A program made the position numbers and the translations under genes. Below, piece after piece: positions 1 through 8,270 of a DNA stretch of 64,000 nucleotides. Every line of letters starts with the position of its first letter. Within the stretch, counting starts at the first letter, position 1. Origin of the DNA: Verrucomicrobiaceae bacterium. GTDB taxonomy: Bacteria > Verrucomicrobiota > Verrucomicrobiia > Verrucomicrobiales > Verrucomicrobiaceae. The notes beneath the pieces were generated by a model, which was not told where the DNA came from, searched no databases, and worked only from the letters and a program-made list of their open reading frames with translations. The DNA lies in NCBI GenBank assembly GCA_015075365.1, contig JABTUN010000004.1, forward strand, positions 124,001-188,000, written 5' to 3'.

Positions 1-65
1 CGCCGGGGAACGGCGCGAGCACGACGAAGCGAGGTTTTCGGAGCTGGAAGAGTCGCCACTGGCAT
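1..65 (-). CDS. possible N-terminus of a divergent gene, cut by the window start
   Basis: On the minus strand an ATG at 65 opens a frame that stays open to the window edge (about 21 codons, starting MPVATLPAP). A plausible sigma-70 promoter lies just upstream and would give a very short leader. Nothing in this stub identifies a family. The call rests only on the open frame, the promoter-like spacing and the fact that the region 1-152 otherwise has no gene. Confidence 0.3.
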   Translation of the reverse strand, partial: MPVATLPAPKTSLRRARAVPR

Positions 66-72
66 GGCGCGG

Positions 73-100
73 AGTGTAGCGGGTTTCCAAATCCGTTCAA
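73..100 (-). promoter_or_regulatory. candidate sigma-70 promoter for the divergent stub
   Basis: Minus strand reads TTGAAC (95-100), 16-nt spacer, TACACT (73-78). The inferred start site is only a few bases from the ATG at 65. Seen in sequence; function is inferred. Confidence 0.3.
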
Positions 101-152
101 TCCCTCTCTCCGCCTTGCCATGCCCTCATCCCGTGCCATCTAGCCACCGCAC

Positions 153-2705
153 ATGCCTCGTCTTTCCACCTCGAAGCCCGCTCTTACCGTCCCGCCTTCC
201 AACGCCAGCGTCATCACGCTGCCGAACGGCCTCGAAGTCATCGTGCGTGAAGACGCCGCGCATCCGCTGGTCAGCGTGCAGGTGTGGATCAAGGCGGGCA
301 GTTTGCAGGAGGAACAGCACACCGGTGCCGGCATCGCGCATTGCGTGGAGCACATGCTTTTCAAAGGCACGGAGAAGCGTGAGGCCGCGCAGATCTCGCA
401 GGGCATCCAGGCGCTCGGCGGTTATGTGAATGCCTACACGACCTTCAACCGCACCGTTTACTGGATCGACGGCCTTGCCGAGCACACCGAGGGCTACCTC
501 GACATCCTCGCCGACATGGTGCGCCACTCGAAACTCGATGGCGACGAGCTCACCCGCGAGATGGATGTCATCCGCCGCGAGATGGCGATGGGCCATGACG
601 ATCCCGGCGATGTCACGCAGCACCTGCTCATGGGCACTGTCTTCCGCCAGCATCCGCTGCGGCATCCCATCATCGGCCATCGCGAGGTCTTTGATCAAAT
701 CACCCGCGCCGATGTGGCGGGCTTTGTGCAGCGTCACTATGTGCCAAACAATGCCTTCGTCGTCATCGCGGGCGATGTGAAGACCGACGAGGTGATCGAA
801 GCCGTGAAGAAGCACTTCGGCACTTGGAAGCGCCGCGCTTTTGATCCCGCGCTGCTGCCGCAGGAGCCGCGCCAGCAAGGCGCACGCTACGCCGCGAAGA
901 ACTTCACCACCGATCTCACCCGCGTGGCCTTTGGCTGGCAGATTCCCGGCGAGAGCCATGCGGACAAAGCCGCGCTCGACGTGCTCGCCTTCCTGCTCGG
1001 CAGCGGTCGCAGCTCGCGATTGTATCAGGAGCTGCGGGAGAAAAAAGCCCTCGCGCATTGGGTGTGGGCCGGTGCGTGGTGCGCCGCCGAGTGCGGCCTC
1101 TTCACCGTCGAAGCCGAATGCAATCCCGCGGATACCGCGAAGCTCCGCGAGAGCATGACGCAGGTCGTCGAGCAGATGCGCCGCAGCGGCCCCGGTCGTC
1201 CGGAGCTCGACAAGGCCGTCCGCGCCACGCTCAGCAGCCAGATTCGCACGCTCACCACCGTGAAGGGCCAGGCCAGCTCGCTCGGGCATGGTTGGTTGCT
1301 CGCCGGATCGCTCGACTATCAGCGTCAGTATCTCGCCGCCATCAGCGCCCTCACGCCTGATGCCATCCGCGAGGTCGCGCGGCGTTATTTGATGCCCGAG
1401 GCCATCTCCACCGTCCTCGTCGGCCCCGATGTCGAAAACGCGAAAACCACTTCAAACAGCTCCGAAAGCTCCCACGCCGAGATCAAGGCCTTCACGCTCA
1501 AAAACGGTCTCAAACTCCTCGTCGGCGAAAACCCGCGCCTGCCACTCGTCAGCATCCGCGCGAACTTTTTGGCCGGCGTACCCGCTGAGACCGACCTCAC
1601 CGCCGGAGTCACGCAGATCTCCGCCCACATGCTGCTCAAAGGCACCAAGAAGCGCAACGCCGCCGAGATCGCCGCCGATCTGGAGAACCGCGGCGGCTCG
1701 CTCACCTGCAATGCGGACGCGCATCGCTTTGTCCTCGGTGCCGATGTCATGCGCGGCGATGAGGATGACGCGCTCGACCTGCTCTCCGACCTCATCTTGA
1801 ACCCCGCGCTGCCCGCCAGCAGCCTCGCGGATGTGAAGAAGCGCCAGATCGCCAGCATCCTCGAAGAAAAAGAGGATCCGCTCACCGTCGCGCTGCGCAA
1901 GGCACGCCGCGAGATCTTCGCCGGCCAGCCCTTCCACCGCACCGCCCTCGGCAACGAGCAGACCGTCGCCAGCCTCAAGCTCACCGACTGCCGCGACATG
2001 ATCCGCGCTAGCTTTGCCACGCACAACGGTGTCCTCTGCGTCTTCGGCGATGTGAAGGCCGCCGAGGTCAAAAAGCAGGTCGAGAAGGTCTTTGCGAAGC
2101 TCCCGAAAGGCCCGCGCCACAGCACCCACAGCCGCACCTACCATGCCAGCGCCAAACCCGCCGCGTGGACCGAGCATCTCGACAAAGAGCAAGCCGTCCT
2201 CGTCGTCGGCTTCCGCACCGTCGGCCTCGAAGACCGCGATGTGCATGCCCTCAGCCTCATTGATGAAGCCTGCAGTGACATGGGCAGCCGACTCTTCAAT
2301 CGCATCCGCGAGGAGCTCGGCCTCGCCTACTACATCGGAGCGCAAAACTTTGCCGCCATGGGCACCGGAGCCTTCTACTTCTACGTCGGCACCGATCCCA
2401 AGAAGGTCAAACAGGCCGAGAAAGAGCTCATGGCGCAGATCAACGACCTCGCCGCCAACGGCCTCCACACCGATGAGATCGAACGCGCCCGCGTCACCTG
2501 GCGCAGTTCCTGGCTGCGAGCCCAGCAAGGCAACCCCGGCATGGCCGACAGCCTTGCCTGGAACGAACTCAACGGCCTCGGTTGGGATTACCTGCAAAAA
2601 CTTCCCGGCATCATGGCCGACATCAGCGCCAAGGAGATCCAACGCGTCGCCGCCAAATACTTCGGCGAGAAAAAGGCCTTCATCGTCCGCGTGCTGCCGA
2701 AGTGA
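153..2705 (+). CDS. M16 family zinc peptidase, double-domain (pitrilysin/insulinase-like)
   Basis: An 850-residue protein made of two M16 halves. The first half carries the inverted zinc motif HxxEH as HCVEH at residues 63-67, and the downstream glutamate region follows (REMDVIRREM, about residue 140). The second half, from about residue 440, keeps the fold pattern (HMLLKGTKKRNAAE) but has no HxxEH, so it is presumably the non-catalytic partner half, as in family members that fuse both subunits. No clear signal peptide is visible, so it may be cytoplasmic or exported by an unclear route. The start at 153 is the first ATG that gives a natural N-terminus. The sulfatase gene follows after 47 nt. 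Family assignment is firm; the substrate is unknown. Confidence 0.93.
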   Translation: MPRLSTSKPALTVPPSNASVITLPNGLEVIVREDAAHPLVSVQVWIKAGSLQEEQHTGAGIAHCVEHMLFKGTEKREAAQISQGIQALGGYVNAYTTFNRTVYWIDGLAEHTEGYLDILADMVRHSKLDGDELTREMDVIRREMAMGHDDPGDVTQHLLMGTVFRQHPLRHPIIGHREVFDQITRADVAGFVQRHYVPNNAFVVIAGDVKTDEVIEAVKKHFGTWKRRAFDPALLPQEPRQQGARYAAKNFTTDLTRVAFGWQIPGESHADKAALDVLAFLLGSGRSSRLYQELREKKALAHWVWAGAWCAAECGLFTVEAECNPADTAKLRESMTQVVEQMRRSGPGRPELDKAVRATLSSQIRTLTTVKGQASSLGHGWLLAGSLDYQRQYLAAISALTPDAIREVARRYLMPEAISTVLVGPDVENAKTTSNSSESSHAEIKAFTLKNGLKLLVGENPRLPLVSIRANFLAGVPAETDLTAGVTQISAHMLLKGTKKRNAAEIAADLENRGGSLTCNADAHRFVLGADVMRGDEDDALDLLSDLILNPALPASSLADVKKRQIASILEEKEDPLTVALRKARREIFAGQPFHRTALGNEQTVASLKLTDCRDMIRASFATHNGVLCVFGDVKAAEVKKQVEKVFAKLPKGPRHSTHSRTYHASAKPAAWTEHLDKEQAVLVVGFRTVGLEDRDVHALSLIDEACSDMGSRLFNRIREELGLAYYIGAQNFAAMGTGAFYFYVGTDPKKVKQAEKELMAQINDLAANGLHTDEIERARVTWRSSWLRAQQGNPGMADSLAWNELNGLGWDYLQKLPGIMADISAKEIQRVAAKYFGEKKAFIVRVLPK

Positions 2706-2752
2706 GCCGGAACATCGCAAGGCAAGGCCTGCGTGACTCGTTCTTTGCCGCC

Positions 2753-4228
2753 ATGGTTCGTCTTCTCTTTCTTCTATCGGCCTTCTGTCCGCTGCTCGGC
2801 GCGGCCGACCGGCCAAACGTGGTCTTTTTCCTCGCGGATGATCTGGGGCAGCGCGATCTCGGCTGTTACGGCAGCACGTTTTACGAGACGCCGAATCTCG
2901 ACCGGCTGGCCAAACAGGGCGCGCGCTTCACGAACGCCTACGCCGCCTGTCCTGTCTGCTCGCCCACCCGCGCCGCGGTGCAGACGGGCCGCTGGCCGCA
3001 GCGCACCGGCATCACGGATTACATCGGCGCGGCATTGAAGCCGGAGCTTTGGAAGCGGAACACGATCCTCCTGCCCGCGCCATATCAAGACCGCCTGGCG
3101 CATGAGGAGGTCACCATGGGCGAGATGATGAAGAGCGCCGGTTACGCCACCTTCTTCGCCGGAAAGTGGCATCTCGGCATGGAGGGCTGGTATCCGGAGG
3201 ACCAGGGCTACGACATCAACATGGGCGGCATCGAAAAAGGCGGCCCCTACGGCCCGGGGAAGTATTTCACGCCTTACAACAACCCGCGCCTGCCCGATGG
3301 TCCGCCGGGTGAGCACATCGCCGATCGTCTGGCGGCCGAAACGTGCAAGTTCATCGAGGGAAACAAAGACCGGCCGTTTTTCGCCTGCTACGCCTTCTAC
3401 GATGTGCACACGCCCCTGAACACCAAAAAGGAGCTGGAGGCCAAGTATGCCGCGAAACGTGCAAAACTCGGCCTGGAGCCGAGATTCGGCCGTGAGGAGC
3501 CGCGCGACGTGCGCCTTGTTCAAGAACACGTCACCTACGCCGGCATGGTCGAGGCCATGGACACCGCCGTGGGCACCATTTTGTCGAAACTCGACGCGCT
3601 CGGTCTCGCGGAGAACACACTTGTCATTTTTACCTCGGACAACGGCGGTCTCAGCACCAGCGAGGGCTCGCCGACGAGCAATCTGCCGCTGCGCGGCGGC
3701 AAGGGCTGGCTTTACGAAGGAGGCATTCGTGAGCCGCTCATCATCCGCTGGCCCGCCGTGCTGAAACCCGGCCGTGTGATCGGCACCCCGGTGTGCAGCC
3801 CGGACTATTTCGCCACACTCATGGAGGCGGCAGGTGCCAGAACGTCATCCAAGATCGATGGGATGAGCCTTTGCCCGCTGCTGAAGGCAGAGGAGGATCT
3901 TCCGGAGCGCGCGCTGGCCTGGCACTATCCGCATTACGGCAACCAGGGCGGCGCGCCCGGTGCCGCCATCCGCCGTGGCGATTGGAAGCTGATCCACTGG
4001 TTCGAGGATGATCGCAAAGAGCTCTACAACCTGCGTGACGACATCGGCGAGACGCGAGATCTCGCCGACAGGGAGCCGGAACGTGTGAACGCCATGTTCA
4101 CCGAGCTTCAAGCCTGGCAGCGGGACGTTGGGGCTCTCATGCCGGTCAAAAACCCCGCGTTTGACCCTGCCCGTCCCAACGGGCGGGCGGCCGCGATGGC
4201 AGCCAAAGGAGGAAAGAAGAAAAAATGA
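2753..4228 (+). CDS. secreted sulfatase (type I, formylglycine-dependent)
   Basis: A 491-residue protein with a signal peptide ending near AADRP, then RPNVVFFLADD, whose Asp pair is the usual metal site. The sulfatase signature CSPTR at residues 69-73 gives Cys69 as the residue converted to formylglycine. GKWHLG and a C-terminal sulfatase domain with TSDNGG follow. It would hydrolyse sulfate esters in the periplasm or outside. ATG 2753 is preferred over the longer frame from 2582 because it gives a signal peptide and avoids overlap with the M16 gene. The stop overlaps the next start (ATGA), so the two are probably co-transcribed. Sulfatases of this type are abundant in Verrucomicrobiota and Planctomycetota; the sugar substrate cannot be told. 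Confidence 0.93.
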   Translation: MVRLLFLLSAFCPLLGAADRPNVVFFLADDLGQRDLGCYGSTFYETPNLDRLAKQGARFTNAYAACPVCSPTRAAVQTGRWPQRTGITDYIGAALKPELWKRNTILLPAPYQDRLAHEEVTMGEMMKSAGYATFFAGKWHLGMEGWYPEDQGYDINMGGIEKGGPYGPGKYFTPYNNPRLPDGPPGEHIADRLAAETCKFIEGNKDRPFFACYAFYDVHTPLNTKKELEAKYAAKRAKLGLEPRFGREEPRDVRLVQEHVTYAGMVEAMDTAVGTILSKLDALGLAENTLVIFTSDNGGLSTSEGSPTSNLPLRGGKGWLYEGGIREPLIIRWPAVLKPGRVIGTPVCSPDYFATLMEAAGARTSSKIDGMSLCPLLKAEEDLPERALAWHYPHYGNQGGAPGAAIRRGDWKLIHWFEDDRKELYNLRDDIGETRDLADREPERVNAMFTELQAWQRDVGALMPVKNPAFDPARPNGRAAAMAAKGGKKKK

Positions 4229-5184
4229 GATCTCGTGCCCTGATTCTGCTGCTGATCACCGCCAGCTCCGCCCTCGCCTGCTCGGTGCCGGTGTTTCGCT
4301 ATGCGCTGGAGCATTGGGAGGCGGATGCGTATCGCGTGACGGCTCCGGCAGGCGCGAAGTTGCCGGAGAATTATGTCGTCACGACCGGCACGGAGCCGAA
4401 GATCGAGCTGCGGCAGCCGAAGTCAGCACGCAATGACGCGGTGATCTGGTCCGCGCCGTTTTCGGAGGCCAATTTGGCCGTGCTGGTCGATTCGCCGGCG
4501 CGGAAGGAGGTCGCGGAGCGGCTCGGCAGTGGCGAGAGCGCCGTGTGGGTGTTTTTGGAGAGCGGCGATGCCACGAAGGACGCGGCGGCGCTGAAGACGC
4601 TCGAGGAACGCCTCGACTACCTCGGCGGTGTGATGAACCTGCCGAAGCTCGACGAGCAGGACATCAAGAACGGCCTCGTCTCCATCCCTGGCGATGGTTT
4701 GCGGCTCGCCTTCTCCATCGTGAAGGTGAAGCGTGATGATCCCGCCGAGGCTGCCTTCATCGCGATGCTTTTGGCGAGTGAGGAAGACCTGCGCGGCTTC
4801 AACGAGCCGATGGCGTTTCCGATTTTCGGCCAGGGGCGCGCCCTTTACGCGCTCGTCGGCAAAGGCATCCGCCCGGAGACGATCGATGAGGCGGCGCAGT
4901 TTCTCATCGGCTCGTGTTCGTGCCAGGTGAAGGAGCAGAATCCCGGCATGGACATCGCGATGGCGGTGGATTGGAAGCAACTGGTCAAAGATCAGGCCAC
5001 GCCGGGGCAGAAGCTGCCGGAACTGAAGGACATGGCCGATCTGCTGCCGCAAACCGTCACAATCAAGGAGGAGGTGCCCGCCGCGGAAGCCCCGCTGAAG
5101 TCAGACTGGAAGGTCGTGATCATCCTCGTCGCGCTGGTGGGCGGCGTGCTTGTCCTGAAACGCATTTGGACAAGGCGCGCGTGA
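4225..5184 (+). CDS. secreted protein with C-terminal membrane anchor, function unknown
   Basis: 319 residues. An N-terminal signal sequence ends close to ALACSVPVF, so the mature protein may begin at a Cys; the lipobox is imperfect because Ala rather than Leu is at -3. A single hydrophobic helix near the C-terminus (VVIILVALVGGVLVL) is followed by basic residues, suggesting an inner-membrane anchor with the main domain outside the cytoplasm. A Cys-x-Cys pair (GSCSCQ) lies about residue 231. It is coupled to the sulfatase by an ATGA overlap. I do not recognise a named domain with confidence. Confidence 0.75.
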   Translation: MRSRALILLLITASSALACSVPVFRYALEHWEADAYRVTAPAGAKLPENYVVTTGTEPKIELRQPKSARNDAVIWSAPFSEANLAVLVDSPARKEVAERLGSGESAVWVFLESGDATKDAAALKTLEERLDYLGGVMNLPKLDEQDIKNGLVSIPGDGLRLAFSIVKVKRDDPAEAAFIAMLLASEEDLRGFNEPMAFPIFGQGRALYALVGKGIRPETIDEAAQFLIGSCSCQVKEQNPGMDIAMAVDWKQLVKDQATPGQKLPELKDMADLLPQTVTIKEEVPAAEAPLKSDWKVVIILVALVGGVLVLKRIWTRRA

Positions 5185-5201
5185 AGTTTACTCTCCCGCG
5201 C

Positions 5202-5948
5202 ATGCAAAACATCCCATGGCTCCTTCTGACACTGCTGGCGACTGCCTTTTGCCGCCTTGCCACGGCCCAGGATCAAAAGCTTACACCGTCGCAGGCCAAG
5301 GCCCTGTTCGACAAGGCCGACATGGCGCTGAACGAGACGTGGGCTGCCGCGAAGAAGGCGCTTCCGGAGTTTGAGTTCAACAAGCTCAAGGAGGACCAGC
5401 GTGCATGGGTCGGGCATCGCGACTATCTGGCACGCTCACCGATCTATGCGGGTGCTGACGGAAGCGACGAGCTTTCCCTGAACGCGCCGGAGTATCTGGA
5501 GGCCGCCGCTTATCTGGCCGAGGAGCGCACCAAGTGGCTGAAGGGCCTCATTCGTGAGTGGGACGCGGAAGAAACCCTCACCGGCGTGTGGAGTGACAGC
5601 TATGGGGGCTCCATCGAAATCGTGGAGCAGGAGGGGAGGCTCCATTTCATCATCGACTGCGTGCGCGGCCCCACCTCGCACACGGGAGCGCTGGCAGGCG
5701 TCGCCACCTGGAACCAAACCATCGGCTGGTTCAGCGATAAAAAGTCAAATCCCGACAAGGAGGCGGAAACCAACCTCAGCTTTATCCTTCGCGACAAGAA
5801 GCTGGAGATCATCGGCGCGAACACGGGCGAGTATCATGGTGCGAGGGCCTATTTCGATGGTGAGTATGTCAAAACGAGCCAGTTGGGCGCGAAAGGAAAG
5901 GCCAAGGTCATCAAAGCGGCCCAAACGGGCGAACTTCCAGAGGAGTGA
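5202..5948 (+). CDS. secreted LprI-like (DUF1311) protein
   Basis: 248 residues. A signal peptide (MQNIPWLLLTLL...ATAQ) is followed by a helical region with DKADMALNETW and LKEDQRAWVGHRD. This matches the Cys-poor lysozyme-inhibitor LprI N-terminal family (DUF1311), which typically shows repeated LNxxW and QRAWxxxRD patterns. The second half (residues 130-248) resembles a beta-rich ligand-binding domain but is not identified. An alternative GTG start at 5181 overlaps the previous stop; ATG 5202 is chosen as the stronger codon. The role as a lysozyme inhibitor is only a family analogy. Confidence 0.7.
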   Translation: MQNIPWLLLTLLATAFCRLATAQDQKLTPSQAKALFDKADMALNETWAAAKKALPEFEFNKLKEDQRAWVGHRDYLARSPIYAGADGSDELSLNAPEYLEAAAYLAEERTKWLKGLIREWDAEETLTGVWSDSYGGSIEIVEQEGRLHFIIDCVRGPTSHTGALAGVATWNQTIGWFSDKKSNPDKEAETNLSFILRDKKLEIIGANTGEYHGARAYFDGEYVKTSQLGAKGKAKVIKAAQTGELPEE

Positions 5949-5954
5949 CCCGCC

Positions 5955-6236
5955 ATGCACGCCGCCGGCCCCCAAAACCCGCTCCACGGCATCACGCTTG
6001 AGATGATGGTCACGCAACTTGTGGCGCATTACGGCTGGGAGATGCTCGGGCGCATGATCCCGATCAATTGCTTCAACTGGAACCCGAGCATCAAGTCCAG
6101 CCTCACCTTCCTGCGTCGAACGCAGTGGGCGCGTGACAAGGTGGAGGCGCTTTATTTGGATTCGCTGCCGGACATGCAAGGCGGGGATGAAAAAGCCGGC
6201 CGCTCGAATGCCGGCGGAACATCGAAGCCCGCCTGA
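5955..6236 (+). CDS. VF530-type DNA-binding protein (DUF2132)
   Basis: 93 residues with the compact family pattern NPLHGITLEMMV...HYGWEMLG...INCFNWNPSIKSSLTFLRRTQWARDKVE, almost the whole VF530/DUF2132 domain. The remaining 25 residues are a polar, Gly/Ser-rich tail not typical of the family. VF530 of Vibrio fischeri is a small structural-genomics protein with a predicted DNA-binding role, which has not been proven. It starts 6 nt after the LprI-like stop and may be in the same transcript. Confidence 0.85.
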   Translation: MHAAGPQNPLHGITLEMMVTQLVAHYGWEMLGRMIPINCFNWNPSIKSSLTFLRRTQWARDKVEALYLDSLPDMQGGDEKAGRSNAGGTSKPA

Positions 6237-6297
6237 TCCCGCACGATATGGAGAGCCGGGTTGCTGCCAGCGGCCGCTTCGGCGATAAAGGAGCCGC

Positions 6298-7551
6298 ATG
6301 AATCTCACGCGCCGCCAGTTTGCCTCGGGCCTCACTCTTTCCTCATTGCTGCCTGCCTGCCAGGGGCCGATGCCGCAGGTCTATCGCCATCCGCAGTCGC
6401 CGCCTGCGGCGGGGCCGTTCATGCTGGGCGTCGATGTGCTGGCCTCGCGTGGTTTTGATCTCTTGCGTGGAAAACGCGTGGGCCTGATCACGAACCACAC
6501 CAGCCTCACCGGGCGAGGGGAACGCACGCGGCAGCTTTTTCAGCGTGCGCTGGGATCGAACTTCACCGCGCTCTACGCGCCGGAGCATGGCATCGACGGT
6601 TCCATCAAGGCGGGGGTGCATGTCAGCACCCGGCGGGACAGCGTGACCGGACTGACAGTCTATTCACTCTATGGGCCGACGCGGAAGCCCACGCCCGCGA
6701 TGCTCGCGCCCATCGACGTGCTCGTTTTCGACCTCCAGGACATCGGCTGCCGCAGCTACACCTACATCAGCACGATGATCGTCTCGATGGAGGCCGCGGC
6801 GGAAAATGGAAAGCTCTTTGTCGTGCTCGACCGGCCCAATCCGATGGGCGGCTGGCGTGTGGAGGGGCCGCCGCTGGAATCCAAATGGAAATCCTTCGTC
6901 GGCCAGGTGCCTGTGCCGTATGTGCATGGCATGACGGCGGGCGAGATCGCGCAGATGGCCTGCGCGCGCGGCTGGGTCAGCAGCGTGCCGCGCATGACCA
7001 CGGTGAAGATGCAGGGCTGGCAGCGCGGCATGATCTGGCAGGACACCGGCCTGCGCTGGCATCCCACCTCGCCGAACATCCCGTATGCCACCTCGCCGTT
7101 TTATTATGTCGCCACCGGCATCCTTGGCGGCGCGGCGGCGGTGGACGTGGGCATCGGCACGGACAATCCCTTCGGCTACGCAGGTGGCAGCGGTGTCAAC
7201 GCAAACGCGCTGCTCGCCGCGTGCCGCCGGTGGAACACGCCCGGCGTCACTTATTCGCCTTACTCGCGAAACGGTTTCGGCGGGGTGAAGCTCCACATCC
7301 ATCCGCGCAACACCGCCGACCTCACCGGTCTCGATGTGATGCTGCTGGCGGAGATCAACCGGCTCACCGGCGGCAAGGCCGCGCGCAACATGAGCGGCTC
7401 GAAGCTGAACCTCTTCAACAAGGTCTATGGCAGCGATTCGCTGCATCGCGACCTGCTGCGCGGCACCTCCGGGCCGGTCATCGCCTCGCGCTGGCAGGGC
7501 TGGGTGCAGAGCTTCCGCTCTCAGCGGCAGGGGTTTTTGCTTTACGCGTGA
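6298..7551 (+). CDS. namZ: NamZ-type exo-beta-N-acetylmuramidase (DUF1343), probable Tat lipoprotein
   Basis: 417 residues. The N-terminus has a twin-arginine pattern (TRRQF) and a lipobox LPAC, suggesting Tat export and lipidation. The DUF1343 hallmarks follow: GLITNHTSL, YAPEHGIDG, a DVLVFDLQDIGCRSYTYIS stretch, DRPNPMGG and YVHGMTAGE. Family members such as NamZ remove MurNAc from peptidoglycan fragments from the non-reducing end, so a role in wall recycling is likely. The 3' end overlaps the convergent RsuA gene by 10 nt. The family call is strong; the symbol is by homology only. Confidence 0.9.
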   Translation: MNLTRRQFASGLTLSSLLPACQGPMPQVYRHPQSPPAAGPFMLGVDVLASRGFDLLRGKRVGLITNHTSLTGRGERTRQLFQRALGSNFTALYAPEHGIDGSIKAGVHVSTRRDSVTGLTVYSLYGPTRKPTPAMLAPIDVLVFDLQDIGCRSYTYISTMIVSMEAAAENGKLFVVLDRPNPMGGWRVEGPPLESKWKSFVGQVPVPYVHGMTAGEIAQMACARGWVSSVPRMTTVKMQGWQRGMIWQDTGLRWHPTSPNIPYATSPFYYVATGILGGAAAVDVGIGTDNPFGYAGGSGVNANALLAACRRWNTPGVTYSPYSRNGFGGVKLHIHPRNTADLTGLDVMLLAEINRLTGGKAARNMSGSKLNLFNKVYGSDSLHRDLLRGTSGPVIASRWQGWVQSFRSQRQGFLLYA

Positions 7552-8255
7552 GGCGCGGAGCGCATCGCCGAATCGATCTCCTGTGGCGTCATCGCACGCC
7601 ACGCGCCCGGCTTCAAATCGCCCGGCAGGCTCAATCCGCCGACGCTTTCCCGATGCAGCGCCGCCACGCGGCAGCCCACACGGTGAAACATGCGCTTCAC
7701 CTGATGGTAGCGCCCTTCGTGCAGCGTCACTCGCGCCAGCCGCGATCCGAGGATCACCAGATGCGCGGGCAGCGTCGTGATGTCCTCCGTGTGAAAGTAA
7801 AACCCGTGCTCAAAGGCCTCCACTGCCTCTGGTGGGATCACCTCGTGAGTTTCCACGCGATAAACCTTCGGCACTTTGGATTCCGCGCTCATCAATTGGT
7901 TCGACCAGCGTCCGTCATTCGTCAGCAGCAGCAGGCCGGACGTGTTCTTGTCCAGACGCCCGGCGATGTGCAGCGTCTCTTTGTCCGGATCGTCGATCAG
8001 ATCGAGCACCGTGGGTTGCAGCGGATCCTTCGTAGCGCTGAGCCAGCCTGCCGGCTTGTGCATCACGAGATACATCGCGCGCTCCGCAGCCTGCACCGCC
8101 TCCCCGTCCAGCAGCACGGTGCAGAAGCGGCTCACCTCCGTGTGCCCGTCCGTGATCACCCCACCTTCCACGCGCACGCGCCCCGCTCCGATGGCTCTCA
8201 GCGCCGCATTTCTCCCCATGAAGCGGTGGCGTGCGATCAGACGGTCGAGTTTCAT
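7542..8255 (-). CDS. RsuA/RluB/E/F-type rRNA pseudouridine synthase
   Basis: 237 residues. An N-terminal S4-like RNA-binding domain (LDRLIARHRFMGRNAA...) is followed by the synthase domain with YLVMHKPAGWLSA and the catalytic motif GRLDKNTSGLLLLTNDG, whose Asp is the nucleophile. RYHQVKRMF is the usual C-terminal family block. It would convert one uridine of 16S or 23S rNA to pseudouridine; which one cannot be decided. ATG 8255 is chosen over an in-frame GTG at 8270, because the latter would abut the upstream stop. It is the last gene of the leftward sulfur operon, an unusual companion there. Confidence 0.92.
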   Translation of the reverse strand: MKLDRLIARHRFMGRNAALRAIGAGRVRVEGGVITDGHTEVSRFCTVLLDGEAVQAAERAMYLVMHKPAGWLSATKDPLQPTVLDLIDDPDKETLHIAGRLDKNTSGLLLLTNDGRWSNQLMSAESKVPKVYRVETHEVIPPEAVEAFEHGFYFHTEDITTLPAHLVILGSRLARVTLHEGRYHQVKRMFHRVGCRVAALHRESVGGLSLPGDLKPGAWRAMTPQEIDSAMRSAPHA

Positions 8256-8270
8256 ACGCAGGATCCTCAC

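Noticed and set aside
126..1289. Minus-strand frame opposite the M16 peptidase gene
   Set aside because: Antisense to a gene with HxxEH and full family length, and without a domain of its own.
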